From NCBI RefSeq assembly GCF_007747795.1, contig NZ_CP036275.1:1850001-1914000 (forward strand): DNA of 64,000 nt, written 5' to 3'. A program made the position numbers and the translations under genes. Numbering within the stretch: the stretch's first letter is position 1; each line of letters starts with the position of its first letter. The notes beneath the pieces were generated by a model. It had not been told where the DNA came from, did no database searches, and was given only the letters and a program-made list of their open reading frames with translations. This document shows positions 54,299 through 63,563 of the stretch, in pieces. The DNA comes from Maioricimonas rarisocia (lineage in GTDB: Bacteria; Planctomycetota; Planctomycetia; Planctomycetales; Planctomycetaceae).

Positions 54299-54931
54299 CT
54301 ACGGTTGTTCCCTTCGGGCGGACGTCACGAATTCCCGGAACGGCTCCTTCAGCTCGGCCAGCTTCTCAGCAGGACCGGTCAGCTTGACGTAGAAGTCGAG
54401 CGGTTCGCCGTCGTAGGCCGCACCCAGCATCCGCCAGTTCTCCTGGGCCGGGCCGGAGACAGCCGGCATCCCCTGGAAGGTTCCCTGCAGGTCGACGATC
54501 GTCACCGCCAGGTCGTCGACGGTGAGCGTCTCGGTTTCCGGAGTGGTTCCTTCGGGCATGCGGAACTGACCGATCCACCGTTCGATGTTCGCTTCGACAC
54601 CGCCGCCAACCGTCGAGAGAGTCATCGTGACCTCGTCGCCCGCCGAGGGAATTGTGAACTTCGCATCGACGAAGCCCCGCTGGGCCGCCGAGAGATTCAC
54701 CTGCTTCCAGCCGGCCGGGACGGTGAAGCGGAACCCGCTGATGACCGCCTCATACGGCTCATCCGGGGCCGGCTCCTCGGAGCCTCCCGGCGGACCGGGG
54801 ACTTCGGCCACGGGGACGGGAGGTGCTTCGTCGTCGATGGTGGGATCGGCCGGGCAGCCGGTGAGCGCGACGAGGAGTGTGAGTGTCAGCGACGTGACGA
54901 TTGCCTGACGGGAACGGAGGAAAGTCATCAT
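54299..54931 (-). CDS. secreted lipoprotein of unknown function
   Basis: The 210-aa protein has a lipoprotein signal with lipobox LTGC at residue 26 (VTSLTLTLLVALTGC). A Pro/Glu-rich stalk follows and then a ~130-residue domain (VISGFRFTVPAGWKQVNLS, KFTIPSAGDEVTMTLSTVGG, LTVDDLAVTIVDLQGTFQ), like other lipid-anchored beta-rich proteins. I cannot name a function. It starts 28 nt after xdhC, so it may be its operon partner. Its stop lies 6 nt from the palindrome array, which may have altered its downstream region. ATG codons at 54931 and 54928 are both possible. Confidence 0.8.
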   Translation of the reverse strand: MMTFLRSRQAIVTSLTLTLLVALTGCPADPTIDDEAPPVPVAEVPGPPGGSEEPAPDEPYEAVISGFRFTVPAGWKQVNLSAAQRGFVDAKFTIPSAGDEVTMTLSTVGGGVEANIERWIGQFRMPEGTTPETETLTVDDLAVTIVDLQGTFQGMPAVSGPAQENWRMLGAAYDGEPLDFYVKLTGPAEKLAELKEPFREFVTSARREQP

Positions 54932-54959
54932 GGTTTCCGGTCGTGATGTTCAGTGGATG

Positions 54960-56045
54960 TCAGTCGGTTGTTTTCTGCAGCAGTGGACGGCGGACGATGC
55001 TGTCCGGCTGAAACTCCGGGAGGTTACGGTACGCGACGAGTTCGGCCACGATGCTGACGGCGATTTCGGGCACCGTCTGTGAACCGATGTCGAACCCGAT
55101 CGGGGCATGCACCCGGGCGAGTTGCTCTTCGGCGATCCCTTCACGACGCAGATCCTCGAAGATCAGCTTGATCTTCCGTTTGCTGCCGATCATTCCGACG
55201 TAACGGGCATCGGTCGTCGCAAGATGGTAGAGGGCCTCTTCGTCGTGGTTGTGGCCCCGGGTGACAATGATACAGTAGGTGTCGCTGGTGATCTCGAGGC
55301 CCGGCAGCACATCATCAATGGGCCCGACGATGCACCGCTCGGCCCGCGGTTGTCGCTCGGGATTACAGTACTCTTCGCGGTCGTCGACCATCCAGACGTC
55401 GAAGCCGACATCAGCGGCCAGGTTGGCAACAGCCTGCCCTACGTGGCCGGCACCGACGATGACGAGTCGGCACCTGGTCAGTTGCGGCAGGTAGGAGACG
55501 CCCCCCTGCACGTACGGACGGGGACGCCCGGAGAGCGGTCGCAGCGTCTCGACGACAGCGGAGAAATCCCCGTCATCACCCCGCCGGGCGAGCAGATTGC
55601 CGTTGCGGTCGAACAGCAGTCGCGTACCGGTCGGCAGCCCTGCTTTCTCAGCGTCGATCACAACGGCTTCGGTGCAGCCGGTGCCCGACTCGACCGCGTT
55701 GCGCAGGTGCTGGTAGTAGGCCACATCATCCGTGGCCCGAAGCGGATCGACGAGCATCTGCATGCGGCCGCCACAGATCAGACCGTCGTCCCAGCCATAG
55801 TCGCTGTCGAGCTGGAAGGAAAGCAGTTCGGTTTTCCCGTCGGTCAGCAGGCCGAGTGCGCGACGTTTGACCTCGGCTTCGACGCATCCGCCACCGAGTG
55901 TTCCCGTCTGGCTGCCGTCTGCGAAGACAAGCATCGAGGCACCTGCCTTCTGCGGCGTGGAGCCGCGGGTTTCGACCAGCGCGGTATACGCGACCGGCTG
56001 CCCGGCTTCGGCGGCCGAGAGCAGTCTGGCAAGAACATCTCGCAT
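54960..56045 (-). CDS. xdhC: XdhC family molybdenum-cofactor insertion protein
   Basis: XdhC proteins bind molybdenum cofactor and insert it into xanthine dehydrogenase-like enzymes, often after sulfuration. The 361-aa protein has the N-terminal domain (VETRGSTPQKAGASMLV, TLGGGCVEAEVKRRA) and a C-terminal Rossmann domain (LVIVGAGHVGQAVANLA, MVDDREEYCNPERQP, HNHDEEAL, HAPIGFDIGSQTVPEIAVSI). I see no molybdoenzyme subunit in the window. The ATG is at 56045. The lipoprotein gene follows. Confidence 0.92.
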   Translation of the reverse strand: MRDVLARLLSAAEAGQPVAYTALVETRGSTPQKAGASMLVFADGSQTGTLGGGCVEAEVKRRALGLLTDGKTELLSFQLDSDYGWDDGLICGGRMQMLVDPLRATDDVAYYQHLRNAVESGTGCTEAVVIDAEKAGLPTGTRLLFDRNGNLLARRGDDGDFSAVVETLRPLSGRPRPYVQGGVSYLPQLTRCRLVIVGAGHVGQAVANLAADVGFDVWMVDDREEYCNPERQPRAERCIVGPIDDVLPGLEITSDTYCIIVTRGHNHDEEALYHLATTDARYVGMIGSKRKIKLIFEDLRREGIAEEQLARVHAPIGFDIGSQTVPEIAVSIVAELVAYRNLPEFQPDSIVRRPLLQKTTD

Positions 56046-56265
56046 GGGAATCGATTGCCTCTGAGGGAAGGTGGGCCGGCAGGGGTATCACGGTGCCGGA
56101 ACCTCTGGACCGATTCTAGAGGGGAGTTGCGTGCAACGTGAAGGGTCGGCCTGCTGCGGGGAAGCCCGGGACGAATTGACCGCCGGAACGGCTCCTCCCT
56201 AGGATGGCTCTGACTGTAATGGACAGACTGGCGACGGGATTGGCATCAGCGAACGGGGAGCAGGC

Positions 56266-57330
56266 ATGTCGGAACGGGTGCAGCTGGCGTTTCTGGGGAT
56301 CGACAATCCTCACGGATTCGGCTGGCGCGAGCTGATCCGCCAGTTTCCCGACGAAATCGAGATCACCGCGCTGGTTCCCGGATTCGGCGGGGCGACCGCG
56401 AGTCTCGAAGAATCGCTTGCCAGCGTTCCCCGGTTCGAAACCGTCGATGAACTGCTCGCGAACGCCTCGTTCGACGCGGCCCTGGTCTGCCTGCCGAACG
56501 ACGCCGGACCTGCCGCAGTGTCTCGTCTGGCCGAAGCTGGCAAGCACGTACTGGTCGAGAAGCCGGCGGCCGCCGCTGCCGACGCGCTCCGTCCTGCCGT
56601 CGAGCGGGTGAAGGAGGCGGGCGTTGCGTTTCAGTCCGGCTACATGTGGCGATATGACGAATGTGCGGACCGGTTGCGACAGATGGTTTCTGACGGTCGG
56701 TTCGGCAAGCTGATCAGCACCGAGATCAGCTTTGTCACCAGTGATGTCCGGCGCCGCGGGCCTGATCACTACCTGTTCGATCCGAATGTCAGCGGTGTCG
56801 GCTTTTTCAACTGGCTGGGCTGCCACCAGCTTGATCTGATCATCTACATTCTGCAGCAGCCGATCGTCGGCGTGACGGCCCGTGTCGGGGTATTCGGCGG
56901 GACGGACTGCGAGGTCGAGGATGGCGGGACGATCGTTCTGGACCTGGCTGACGGCAGCCTGGTGACGTTCGTTGGCGGCTACTGGTTGCCCCGATGGGCA
57001 GGCGAATCACGGTGGTGTATTCGTGGCACCGAGCGGTGGGTCCACTGGGATCCGGTTCGCAAGGGGACCGCCGGCGTGCTCGAGATCCATGGGCCGATGC
57101 CGCAGTGGATCGCGATGGAGGAGACGTTCGAAACGTCGAAAGAGCCGTTTCCCGGCTACGGCGGGCATCTCGGCCAGGCGGTGGTTCGTGACTGGCTGGA
57201 AGCAATCCGTCAGCCCGGATCGTCATGCCGGAATACGCCCGGCTCGGTGCTGGCGACGCTCGAACTTCTTGATGCAGTTTACAGGTCTTCGCGTGAGGAA
57301 CGGCGGGTTGAATGTGACATCCGGGTCTGA
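56266..57330 (+). CDS. Gfo/Idh/MocA family oxidoreductase
   Basis: The 354-aa protein is an NAD(P)-dependent sugar or polyol dehydrogenase of the Gfo/Idh/MocA type. The usual N-terminal G-x-G-x-x-G is replaced by AFLGIDNPHGFGW, which may weaken dinucleotide binding. The later motif HVLVEKPAA is the typical E-K-P site, and residues 130-350 form the alpha/beta oligomerisation domain (FNWLGCHQLDLIIYILQQP). Substrate is unknown. GGGGAG precedes the ATG. Its 3' end overlaps the next gene by 23 nt, suggesting coupling. Confidence 0.9.
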   Translation: MSERVQLAFLGIDNPHGFGWRELIRQFPDEIEITALVPGFGGATASLEESLASVPRFETVDELLANASFDAALVCLPNDAGPAAVSRLAEAGKHVLVEKPAAAAADALRPAVERVKEAGVAFQSGYMWRYDECADRLRQMVSDGRFGKLISTEISFVTSDVRRRGPDHYLFDPNVSGVGFFNWLGCHQLDLIIYILQQPIVGVTARVGVFGGTDCEVEDGGTIVLDLADGSLVTFVGGYWLPRWAGESRWCIRGTERWVHWDPVRKGTAGVLEIHGPMPQWIAMEETFETSKEPFPGYGGHLGQAVVRDWLEAIRQPGSSCRNTPGSVLATLELLDAVYRSSREERRVECDIRV

Positions 57331-58450
57331 CTCTTCGGAAGAACTCCGGCAGGTCCTGCCGCGTGCCTATGCGGTCATCGACCGGGGGATTCATAAACGG
57401 CTGCACCATGGGGTGCAGCTGTACGTTTCGCATCAAGGCGAGGTGGTCTTTGACGGCGCTGCAGGAACCGACGGGGCCGGGCGGCCGCTCACCTCGGATA
57501 CGGTGATGCTGTGGCTCTCGTCGGGCAAGCCGCTGACGGCCGTGATGGTGCTGCAGTTTCACGAGCGGGGACTGCTCGATCTGCATGCTCCCGTCGGCAG
57601 GTACATTCCCGAGTTTGCGACCAAAGGCAAAGAACAGATCACGATCTGGCATCTGCTGACCCACACAGCGGGGCTGGAACCGGTCGCCTCCGGATGGCCG
57701 CGGCTGGAGTGGGATGAGATTCTCGAACGGATCAACCGGGCACCGCTGCAGGAGGGCTGGGTCCCGGGGGAGCGGGCGGCCTACGATCCCTCACGCGGCT
57801 GGTTCGTGCTGGGGGAGATCCTGCGGCGGATCGACTCCCGGCCGGCTGACCGGATTGTCCGGGAGGATCTCTGCGAGCCGCTCGGCATGCATGATTCCTG
57901 GATGGCGGTGCCCAGGCAGGTTTACAGCATCTACGGTCCCCGCATCGCGCGGACGTATTCGCTGCGGGATGACCGGCTCGAGGAAACGCACAGTCACACG
58001 CTGGAAGTGGCCGGTTCGGCGTCGCCGGGCGGGAACTTCCGCGGCCCGGCCCGGGAGCTGGGGTACTTCTACGAGACGCTGCTGGCCGGCGGGGAACGGG
58101 AAGGCCGGCGAATCCTGCAGCCCGAAATCGTGGCGCTGATGACGGAGCGTCATCGTCGGGACATGGTGGACGAGACGTTCCGCCATAAGGTGGACTTCGG
58201 TCTGGGGGTGATGATCGATTCGAACCACCACGGGGCGAAGACCGTCCCGTACGGCTACGGGCTGCATTCTTCCCCGCGGACGTTCGGTCATGGCGGGGCT
58301 CAGTCGTCGATCGGCTTCTGTGACCCGGACAACGAACTGGTGGTTGTCGCGATCGCCAACGGGTGTCCGGGGGAGCCGAAGCACAATCGCCGGTTCCGCG
58401 AATTGAACACAGCGATCTATGAAGACCTGAGTCTCGGGGGTGAGGCTTGA
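57308..58450 (+). CDS. beta-lactamase family (class C/esterase-like) protein, TTG start
   Basis: The 380-aa protein is a serine hydrolase of the beta-lactamase/transpeptidase fold. The S-x-x-K motif is S71-S-G-K74 in LWLSSGKPL. The usual Y-x-N is replaced by Y-D-P (ERAAYDPSRGW) and the third motif is H-G-G (FGHGGAQS), so it is more likely an esterase or peptidase than a true lactamase. There is no signal peptide. The TTG at 57308 has GAGGAA seven nucleotides upstream; a GTG at 57314 is an alternative. It overlaps the oxidoreductase gene and probably belongs to the same transcript. Confidence 0.85.
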   Translation: MNVTSGSDSSEELRQVLPRAYAVIDRGIHKRLHHGVQLYVSHQGEVVFDGAAGTDGAGRPLTSDTVMLWLSSGKPLTAVMVLQFHERGLLDLHAPVGRYIPEFATKGKEQITIWHLLTHTAGLEPVASGWPRLEWDEILERINRAPLQEGWVPGERAAYDPSRGWFVLGEILRRIDSRPADRIVREDLCEPLGMHDSWMAVPRQVYSIYGPRIARTYSLRDDRLEETHSHTLEVAGSASPGGNFRGPARELGYFYETLLAGGEREGRRILQPEIVALMTERHRRDMVDETFRHKVDFGLGVMIDSNHHGAKTVPYGYGLHSSPRTFGHGGAQSSIGFCDPDNELVVVAIANGCPGEPKHNRRFRELNTAIYEDLSLGGEA

Positions 58451-58496
58451 GGGGCGGGAATTTCACCCGGCGAGCATGCTTCCCGACATTGAACCG

Positions 58497-59264
58497 TCAG
58501 TAATCGAGGCTGGCACCTCCTTCGGCCTCGATCCCCTGCCCTGTGACGAAGCTGGCGTCGTCGCTCGCCAGAAACAGGCAGACGCGGCCGATTTCCTCCG
58601 GGCTGGCCATGCGGCCGAAGACCTGCAGCTCCGAGACGCGTTTCAGAGCCGTCGCCGGATCGTCGAGTGTGTCGGCCCACTCCCGCATCAGCGGCGTGTC
58701 GACGTTGCTGGGGAGGACGGCATTTACGCGGATTCCCTCGTGTCCCAGTTCGACTGCCAGTGCCTTCGTCAGGCCAAGCTGGGCTGCCTTGGTTGAGGCG
58801 TAGGCCGACGAGCGCTTCTGCCCCAGAACCGCCGTCATCGAGCTGACGTTGACGATCGATCCCCGTGTCTTGCGCAGATGGGGGACTGCGTATTTGCAGC
58901 CGGCGAACGTGCTCACGAAGTTCATCTGCATCAATGACTGCACGTCGTCGACCGAGGTGTCGTCGATGGTGGTTGCGGGGGGATGGGCACCGGCATTGTT
59001 GATGATGCAGTCCAGGCGGCCGAACTCTCCGACGGTCTGCTCGATGGCCGCCCGGATCTGCTCGTGGTCGCGGACGTCGCAGCCGATCGTGATGACCCGC
59101 CCGGGGCCGGCTTCGTTCAGCTCGGTCGCCAGAGCGTCGCCCGCGGCCGTATCGATGTCCAGATTGGCGACGAGAGCCCCTTCGCTGCAGAACACGCGGA
59201 CGCAGCCGGCTCCGATGCCCTTGCTTCCGCCTGTAACGATCACACTGCGATTCTTGAAACGCAT
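58497..59264 (-). CDS. short-chain dehydrogenase/reductase
   Basis: The 255-aa SDR has the cofactor loop VTGGSKGIGAG, CDVRDHEQI, the N-N-A-G motif (CIINNAGA) and the catalytic Y-x-x-x-K (SSAYASTKAA), then the C-terminal GRMASPEEIGRVCLFLASDD typical of FabG-like classical SDRs. The substrate is not predictable. The ATG at 59264 is chosen; the longer frame upstream has no dehydrogenase features. It converges on the beta-lactamase-family gene. Confidence 0.92.
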   Translation of the reverse strand: MRFKNRSVIVTGGSKGIGAGCVRVFCSEGALVANLDIDTAAGDALATELNEAGPGRVITIGCDVRDHEQIRAAIEQTVGEFGRLDCIINNAGAHPPATTIDDTSVDDVQSLMQMNFVSTFAGCKYAVPHLRKTRGSIVNVSSMTAVLGQKRSSAYASTKAAQLGLTKALAVELGHEGIRVNAVLPSNVDTPLMREWADTLDDPATALKRVSELQVFGRMASPEEIGRVCLFLASDDASFVTGQGIEAEGGASLDY

Positions 59265-59465
59265 GATGACTCCTGGGAGCGCTCCTGATGGGATAATTGC
59301 GGCCCTTCCGGTTGTAGGGCCCGCCGCGGCGGCCGCGAACTGTCTGGTGTCACTGATGCGGCGGCACTCACGGTTTGACACTGTTTGTACGTGACGTAGC
59401 GTTCCAGAGCCAAGATATCAGGCGATCTGTGGCGGATGGTCGCAGATCGTGTCGGACGGACCCCT

Positions 59466-61136
59466 ATGTCGAGCCTTCCCGAGAAACTCACTCCCGCCGA
59501 GTACCTGGAGATGCTGCGCGCCGAGCAGTCCTCCCCCACCAGCCCTCCCGAATCGACTGCCGATATCATCCCAGTCAATCTGATTGGCCAGAACGGTCAG
59601 GCTGCCGACGTCATTGCGCCGCCTCCCTCCCCGCCTCCGAAACCTCCTGGGGAGCCGGCAGACGCGTCGGGATCGGACTCCGCAACCGATTCAGGCGATG
59701 CGGGAGACGGAGGTGCGACGGCCGGCAGTGATTCGGTCTACGTCAATTCCGGACGGGGGGGCGTGGTGCGAAAGCCGCGTCGACCGGCGTCGGAGGTGGC
59801 GCGGGGGGACAAACATCTCACCGAACTGTTCGAACGGGTCAATGCGCTGCTGGGAGAACGGGAGGGTGACGAAGAGGAGCCATTCCGCCCACCGGTTCCC
59901 AAGACCCTGCTGGAGACGGGACTGACCGCCGAGGAAATCGAGCGGCTGGTGATGAAGTACCTGCTGCAGCGCGGAGCGGCGAGTGGACGCGAGATCTGCA
60001 GTCAGATCAAGCTTCCCTTTGCGATGATCGAGCCGCTGCTGAAGGCCTGGAAGCAGGAGCAGGTGCTGGCCCACAAGGGGGCCGCGGAAATGGGGGACTA
60101 CATCTACCTCATTACCGAACGGGGACGGGAGCGAGCCCGCCGGTACGCTGACGAATGCACGTATTTCGGGGCAGCCCCGGTCAGCCTGCGAGACTACCTG
60201 AGGGCCATGGAAGCCCAGAGTATCGCACACCAGCAGGCGACCGAAGCCGATCTCAAACGGGCGTTTTCCGACCTGCTGATCAGTGAGGAGATGTTCGAGC
60301 GGCTCGGGCCGGCGATCAACTCCGGCCGGGGGATGTTTCTGTTCGGCGAGCCGGGCAACGGCAAGACGAGTATCGCCGAACGGATCACCCAGTGTTTCGG
60401 CAAGGCGATCTGGATTCCCCGTACGCTCGGGATCGACGGGGACATCATCCGGCTGTTCGATCCGGGTGTTCACGAAGAGGTGACAGACGAGGCCGGAGAA
60501 GGGCTGTTCGACCTGTCCGGCGTCGACCAGCGGTGGGTTCGGGTCGTGCGTCCGACCATCGTCGCCGGCGGCGAACTGACAATGGCCGAGCTGGAGGTCA
60601 CGCAGAATCTGCAGACCAAGATCTGCGAAGCCCCGCTGCAGCTGAAGAGTAACTGCGGGACGCTCGTGATCGACGACTTCGGCCGTCAGACGATGCCGGT
60701 CGATGTGCTGCTCAACCGCTGGATCGTTCCCCTCGAAAAGCGATACGACTTTCTCAACCTGCCGAGCGGCAAGAAGATTCAGGTTCCGTTCGATCAGCTG
60801 ATCATCTTCTCGACGAACCTCGAGCCTCGGGACCTGGTGGACGGAGCGTTCCTGCGGCGGATTCCGTACAAGATTCAGGTGCCCGACCCGTGTCGCGAAC
60901 ACTTCGTGAAGCTGTTCGAGATCATGGCGCCGAAGATGGGGCTGGTGTACAACGAAGATGCGGTGGAATACCTGATCCGGGAACACTACGAAAAGCCGCA
61001 GCGTCCGTTTCGCAACTGCCAGCCGCGCGACCTGCTGCTGCAGATCCGCAATTACTGTGCGTATCGGGAGAAGCCGAAGGAGATGACGCCCGAAAGCTTC
61101 GACTTTGCCGTGGCCAACTACTTCTCGGTCATGTGA
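59466..61136 (+). CDS. winged-helix AAA+ ATPase with proline-rich N-terminus
   Basis: The 556-aa protein begins with a low-complexity Pro/Ser/Asp-rich region (residues ~1-110). A winged-helix-like domain follows at ~155-228 ([36 protein letters not shown]) and then an AAA+ domain. Walker A is GEPGNGKTS near 294-301, Walker [10 protein letters not shown] near 400 and the sensor-I region is [14 protein letters not shown] do not know its function; it resembles predicted ATPases I associate with planctomycetes. The ATG at 59466 gives this length; an upstream ATG at 59436 adds ten residues. It converges on the phosphate regulator gene, separated by ~90 nt with a short TGCCCC/GGGGCA hairpin. Confidence 0.72.
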   Translation: MSSLPEKLTPAEYLEMLRAEQSSPTSPPESTADIIPVNLIGQNGQAADVIAPPPSPPPKPPGEPADASGSDSATDSGDAGDGGATAGSDSVYVNSGRGGVVRKPRRPASEVARGDKHLTELFERVNALLGEREGDEEEPFRPPVPKTLLETGLTAEEIERLVMKYLLQRGAASGREICSQIKLPFAMIEPLLKAWKQEQVLAHKGAAEMGDYIYLITERGRERARRYADECTYFGAAPVSLRDYLRAMEAQSIAHQQATEADLKRAFSDLLISEEMFERLGPAINSGRGMFLFGEPGNGKTSIAERITQCFGKAIWIPRTLGIDGDIIRLFDPGVHEEVTDEAGEGLFDLSGVDQRWVRVVRPTIVAGGELTMAELEVTQNLQTKICEAPLQLKSNCGTLVIDDFGRQTMPVDVLLNRWIVPLEKRYDFLNLPSGKKIQVPFDQLIIFSTNLEPRDLVDGAFLRRIPYKIQVPDPCREHFVKLFEIMAPKMGLVYNEDAVEYLIREHYEKPQRPFRNCQPRDLLLQIRNYCAYREKPKEMTPESFDFAVANYFSVM

Positions 61137-61227
61137 CACCGGGAAGCGATCCGGCGGTCGGGAGGCGCATCGCGAAGCTGCCCCGGCAGGTAGGGGCAAC
61201 GTCAAGTTCGATGTCGCCCCGGCAGCC

Positions 61228-61956
61228 TCAGCTGGCGGAGGTGGCCCGTTCCGGCGTGGCGGTCCGCTGGCCGGAGGGACGACACCGGTAGCCCACACCC
61301 CGCACCGTTTCGATCAGCTCGGCGTCGTCTTCGAGCTTGCGGCGGAGAGCGCGGACATGAACGTCGATCGTCCGCTCCATCGAGTTGGCGTCTTCACCGC
61401 GGCAGCAGTCCAGCAGTTCATTGCGGGTGAACGTACGACCGGGCTGGCGGGCCAGCGTCCAGAGCAGACGGAACTCGGTCGGCGTCAGCTGCAGCTCGGT
61501 GCCGTTGCGGATGACGATGTGATTCGTCCGGTCAATCTCGATGCCTTCGATGTTGACCTTGTCACCTGCTTCGGCCGGAGCGTTTCGTCGGCGAAGCAGC
61601 GCCTTGATTCGCTCGATGAGCGGCTTGACGCGGAACGGCTTGGAGACATAGTCGTCGGCCCCCATGCTGAAACCGACGATTTCGTCAGTCTCTTCACCCT
61701 TGGCGGTGAGCATCAGCACGCGAATATGCTGCGTGCGAGCGTCGCTTCGCAGATGGCGGCAGACCTGCAGACCGTCCATGACGGGCAGCATCAGGTCGAG
61801 CACGAGCAGGTCGGGGGCCTGGCTCTGGCACTTGGCCAACGCTTCACGGCCGTCGAATGCCGTGGAGACGTCGAATCCCTCCTTGGTCAGGTTATAGACC
61901 AGCGCATCGACGATTGACGGCTCGTCGTCCACAACGAGGATTCGCGGCTGCGTCAT
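61228..61956 (-). CDS. phoB: PhoB-type two-component response regulator
   Basis: The 242-aa protein has a receiver domain with the acidic pocket VVDDEPS, phosphoacceptor D54 (LLVLDLMLP) and the lysine in VSKPFRVKP. An OmpR/PhoB winged-helix DNA-binding domain follows (LTPTEFRLLWTLARQPGRTF and VHVRALRRKLEDDAELI). It overlaps phoU by 4 nt (ATGA), so it is likely the phosphate-responsive regulator of the pst genes. The partner histidine kinase (phoR) is not in the window. The promoter of the operon lies upstream of the sequenced end. Confidence 0.92.
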   Translation of the reverse strand: MTQPRILVVDDEPSIVDALVYNLTKEGFDVSTAFDGREALAKCQSQAPDLLVLDLMLPVMDGLQVCRHLRSDARTQHIRVLMLTAKGEETDEIVGFSMGADDYVSKPFRVKPLIERIKALLRRRNAPAEAGDKVNIEGIEIDRTNHIVIRNGTELQLTPTEFRLLWTLARQPGRTFTRNELLDCCRGEDANSMERTIDVHVRALRRKLEDDAELIETVRGVGYRCRPSGQRTATPERATSAS

Positions 61957-62636
61957 GATGACTCTTCGGAATGCTGTTCGAGTTTCCGGGCGTGCCGGAT
62001 AATCCGGCCCTCGACGAGGTATACGACATCCTCGGCGATATTCGTGGCGTGGTCTGCGACGCGCTCGACCTGGCGCACGGCCGAAAACAGATGCAGGAGT
62101 GCTTCCACACGTTCGGGACTGCGCGACATCTCACGGAGGAGTTCGTCGATGAGATCGCGGTTGGCGTCGTCGACGGCATCGTCTTCGGCGCACACGTCCC
62201 GGGCCAACTGGCTGTTGAGGTCCACGTAGGCATCGATGCTGCGGTGCAGCATGTTGACGGCCAGTTCGGCCATGTCCTTGAGACGGTCCGGGACAGTGAC
62301 TTCCGGTCCGTCGAGCAGTCCGCAGGCCCGTTCCGAAATATTCACGGCCAGATCGGCGACCCGTTCGAGTTCGCCGGCAATCTTCATCACCGTGGTGATG
62401 CGGCGAAGGTCGATGGCGACCGGCTGGTGCAGCGCCAGGATCTTCAGGCAGCTGTCTTCGATGCGGACGTCGAGACTGTCGATCTCGATGTCCTGTTTCA
62501 TCAGCGAACGGGCCTCATCGACGTTGGGGACGGACAGCTGGGCAACGGCGCGGTGGATCATTTCCTCGGCGCTGGCGCACATCGAGAGCAGGCTCTTGTG
62601 CAGGTCGTCGAGATCGTGCTGCAGGTGAACTGACAT
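61953..62636 (-). CDS. phoU: phosphate-transport regulator PhoU
   Basis: PhoU connects the Pst transporter to the PhoR kinase and limits phosphate uptake. The 227-aa all-helical protein has the repeated PhoU motifs: VRIEDSCLKILALHQPVAID and MKIAGELERVADLAVNIS, with the second copy VRQVERVADHATNIAEDVVY. These E-R-x-x-D-H/L-x-x-N-I sequences bind metal clusters. The start is the ATG at 62636. It follows pstB by 80 nt and overlaps the regulator gene by 4 nt. Confidence 0.96.
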   Translation of the reverse strand: MSVHLQHDLDDLHKSLLSMCASAEEMIHRAVAQLSVPNVDEARSLMKQDIEIDSLDVRIEDSCLKILALHQPVAIDLRRITTVMKIAGELERVADLAVNISERACGLLDGPEVTVPDRLKDMAELAVNMLHRSIDAYVDLNSQLARDVCAEDDAVDDANRDLIDELLREMSRSPERVEALLHLFSAVRQVERVADHATNIAEDVVYLVEGRIIRHARKLEQHSEESS

Positions 62637-62716
62637 GAGTCCTTCCCCTTCTGGCGTCCTGCCGTGTTATTCGTGGCGTGGTGTGGGCAGCGTCGCAGTA
62701 CAGAACCGCGGAGCCC

Positions 62717-63556
62717 TCAGCCGAATCGCCCGGTGATGTAATCTTCTGTCTGCTTCTGCTTGGGATTGGTGAAGAGTTGCCGGGTATCCCCGACTTCAAT
62801 CAGCCGTCCCTGGAAGAAGAACGCCGTGGTGTCGCTCACGCGCGCCGCCTGCTGCATGTTGTGCGTGACGATAACAATCGTGTAGTTCTCTTTGAGTTCG
62901 AAGATCAGGTCTTCGACCCGTGCGGTCGAGGCGGGATCGAGTGCCGAGGCCGGCTCGTCCATCAGGAGCACGTCCGGGTTGGTGGCCAGGGCCCGGGCGA
63001 TGCAGAGTCGCTGCTGCTGTCCCCCCGAGAGTGCCATGGCCGACTCGGTCATGCGGTCCTTGACTTCATCCCACAAGGCGGCCCGTTTGAGGGAGTCTTC
63101 GACGATCTCGGTCAGCTTGCGGCGATCGCTCGTGCCGGCGATGCGGGGGCCGTAAGCGATGTTGTCGAAGATGCTCTTGGGGAACGGCGTCGACTTCTGG
63201 AAGACCATGCCGACCTTCTTCCGCAGTGCCACGACATCGATCGCGGGGGCGTAGATGTCGATTCCTTCCAGGAGCACCTGTCCGGTCAGCCGGGTTCCTT
63301 CGATGATGTCGTTCATCCGGTTGAGCGTGCGGAGGAACGTACTCTTGCCGCATCCGGACGGACCGATCAGTGCCGTGACCGCCCGTTCGGGGATGGTCAT
63401 CGAGATGTCGAACAGCGCCTGCTGATCGCCGTAGTAGAAGTCCAGTCCACTCGTTTCGATCTTCGTCGTCCGCTGATCGCGGGCTTCGGACGCAGTGTCC
63501 GCCTGCCCCTCGCGGGTTTTGACGAGATCCGAGAATGCATTCAACATCGAAGACAT
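62717..63556 (-). CDS. pstB: phosphate ABC transporter ATP-binding protein
   Basis: PstB hydrolyses ATP to drive phosphate import by PstSCAB. The 279-aa protein contains Walker [10 protein letters not shown], the Q-loop [15 protein letters not shown], the signature LSGGQQQRL, Walker [13 protein letters not shown] and the H-loop VIVTHNM. The N-terminus has a ~20-residue extension before the ATPase. The start at 63556 is 7 nt from the pstA stop, so the ribosome-binding site lies in pstA; a second ATG three codons later is possible. Confidence 0.96.
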   Translation of the reverse strand: MSSMLNAFSDLVKTREGQADTASEARDQRTTKIETSGLDFYYGDQQALFDISMTIPERAVTALIGPSGCGKSTFLRTLNRMNDIIEGTRLTGQVLLEGIDIYAPAIDVVALRKKVGMVFQKSTPFPKSIFDNIAYGPRIAGTSDRRKLTEIVEDSLKRAALWDEVKDRMTESAMALSGGQQQRLCIARALATNPDVLLMDEPASALDPASTARVEDLIFELKENYTIVIVTHNMQQAARVSDTTAFFFQGRLIEVGDTRQLFTNPKQKQTEDYITGRFG

Positions 63557-63563
63557 GGGTCGG

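Noticed and set aside
53112-54387. Long open frames within the palindrome array
   Set aside because: They recur identically in each repeat copy, have no start signal, have an Arg/Cys-rich composition and match no fold; they arise from the GC-rich repeats.
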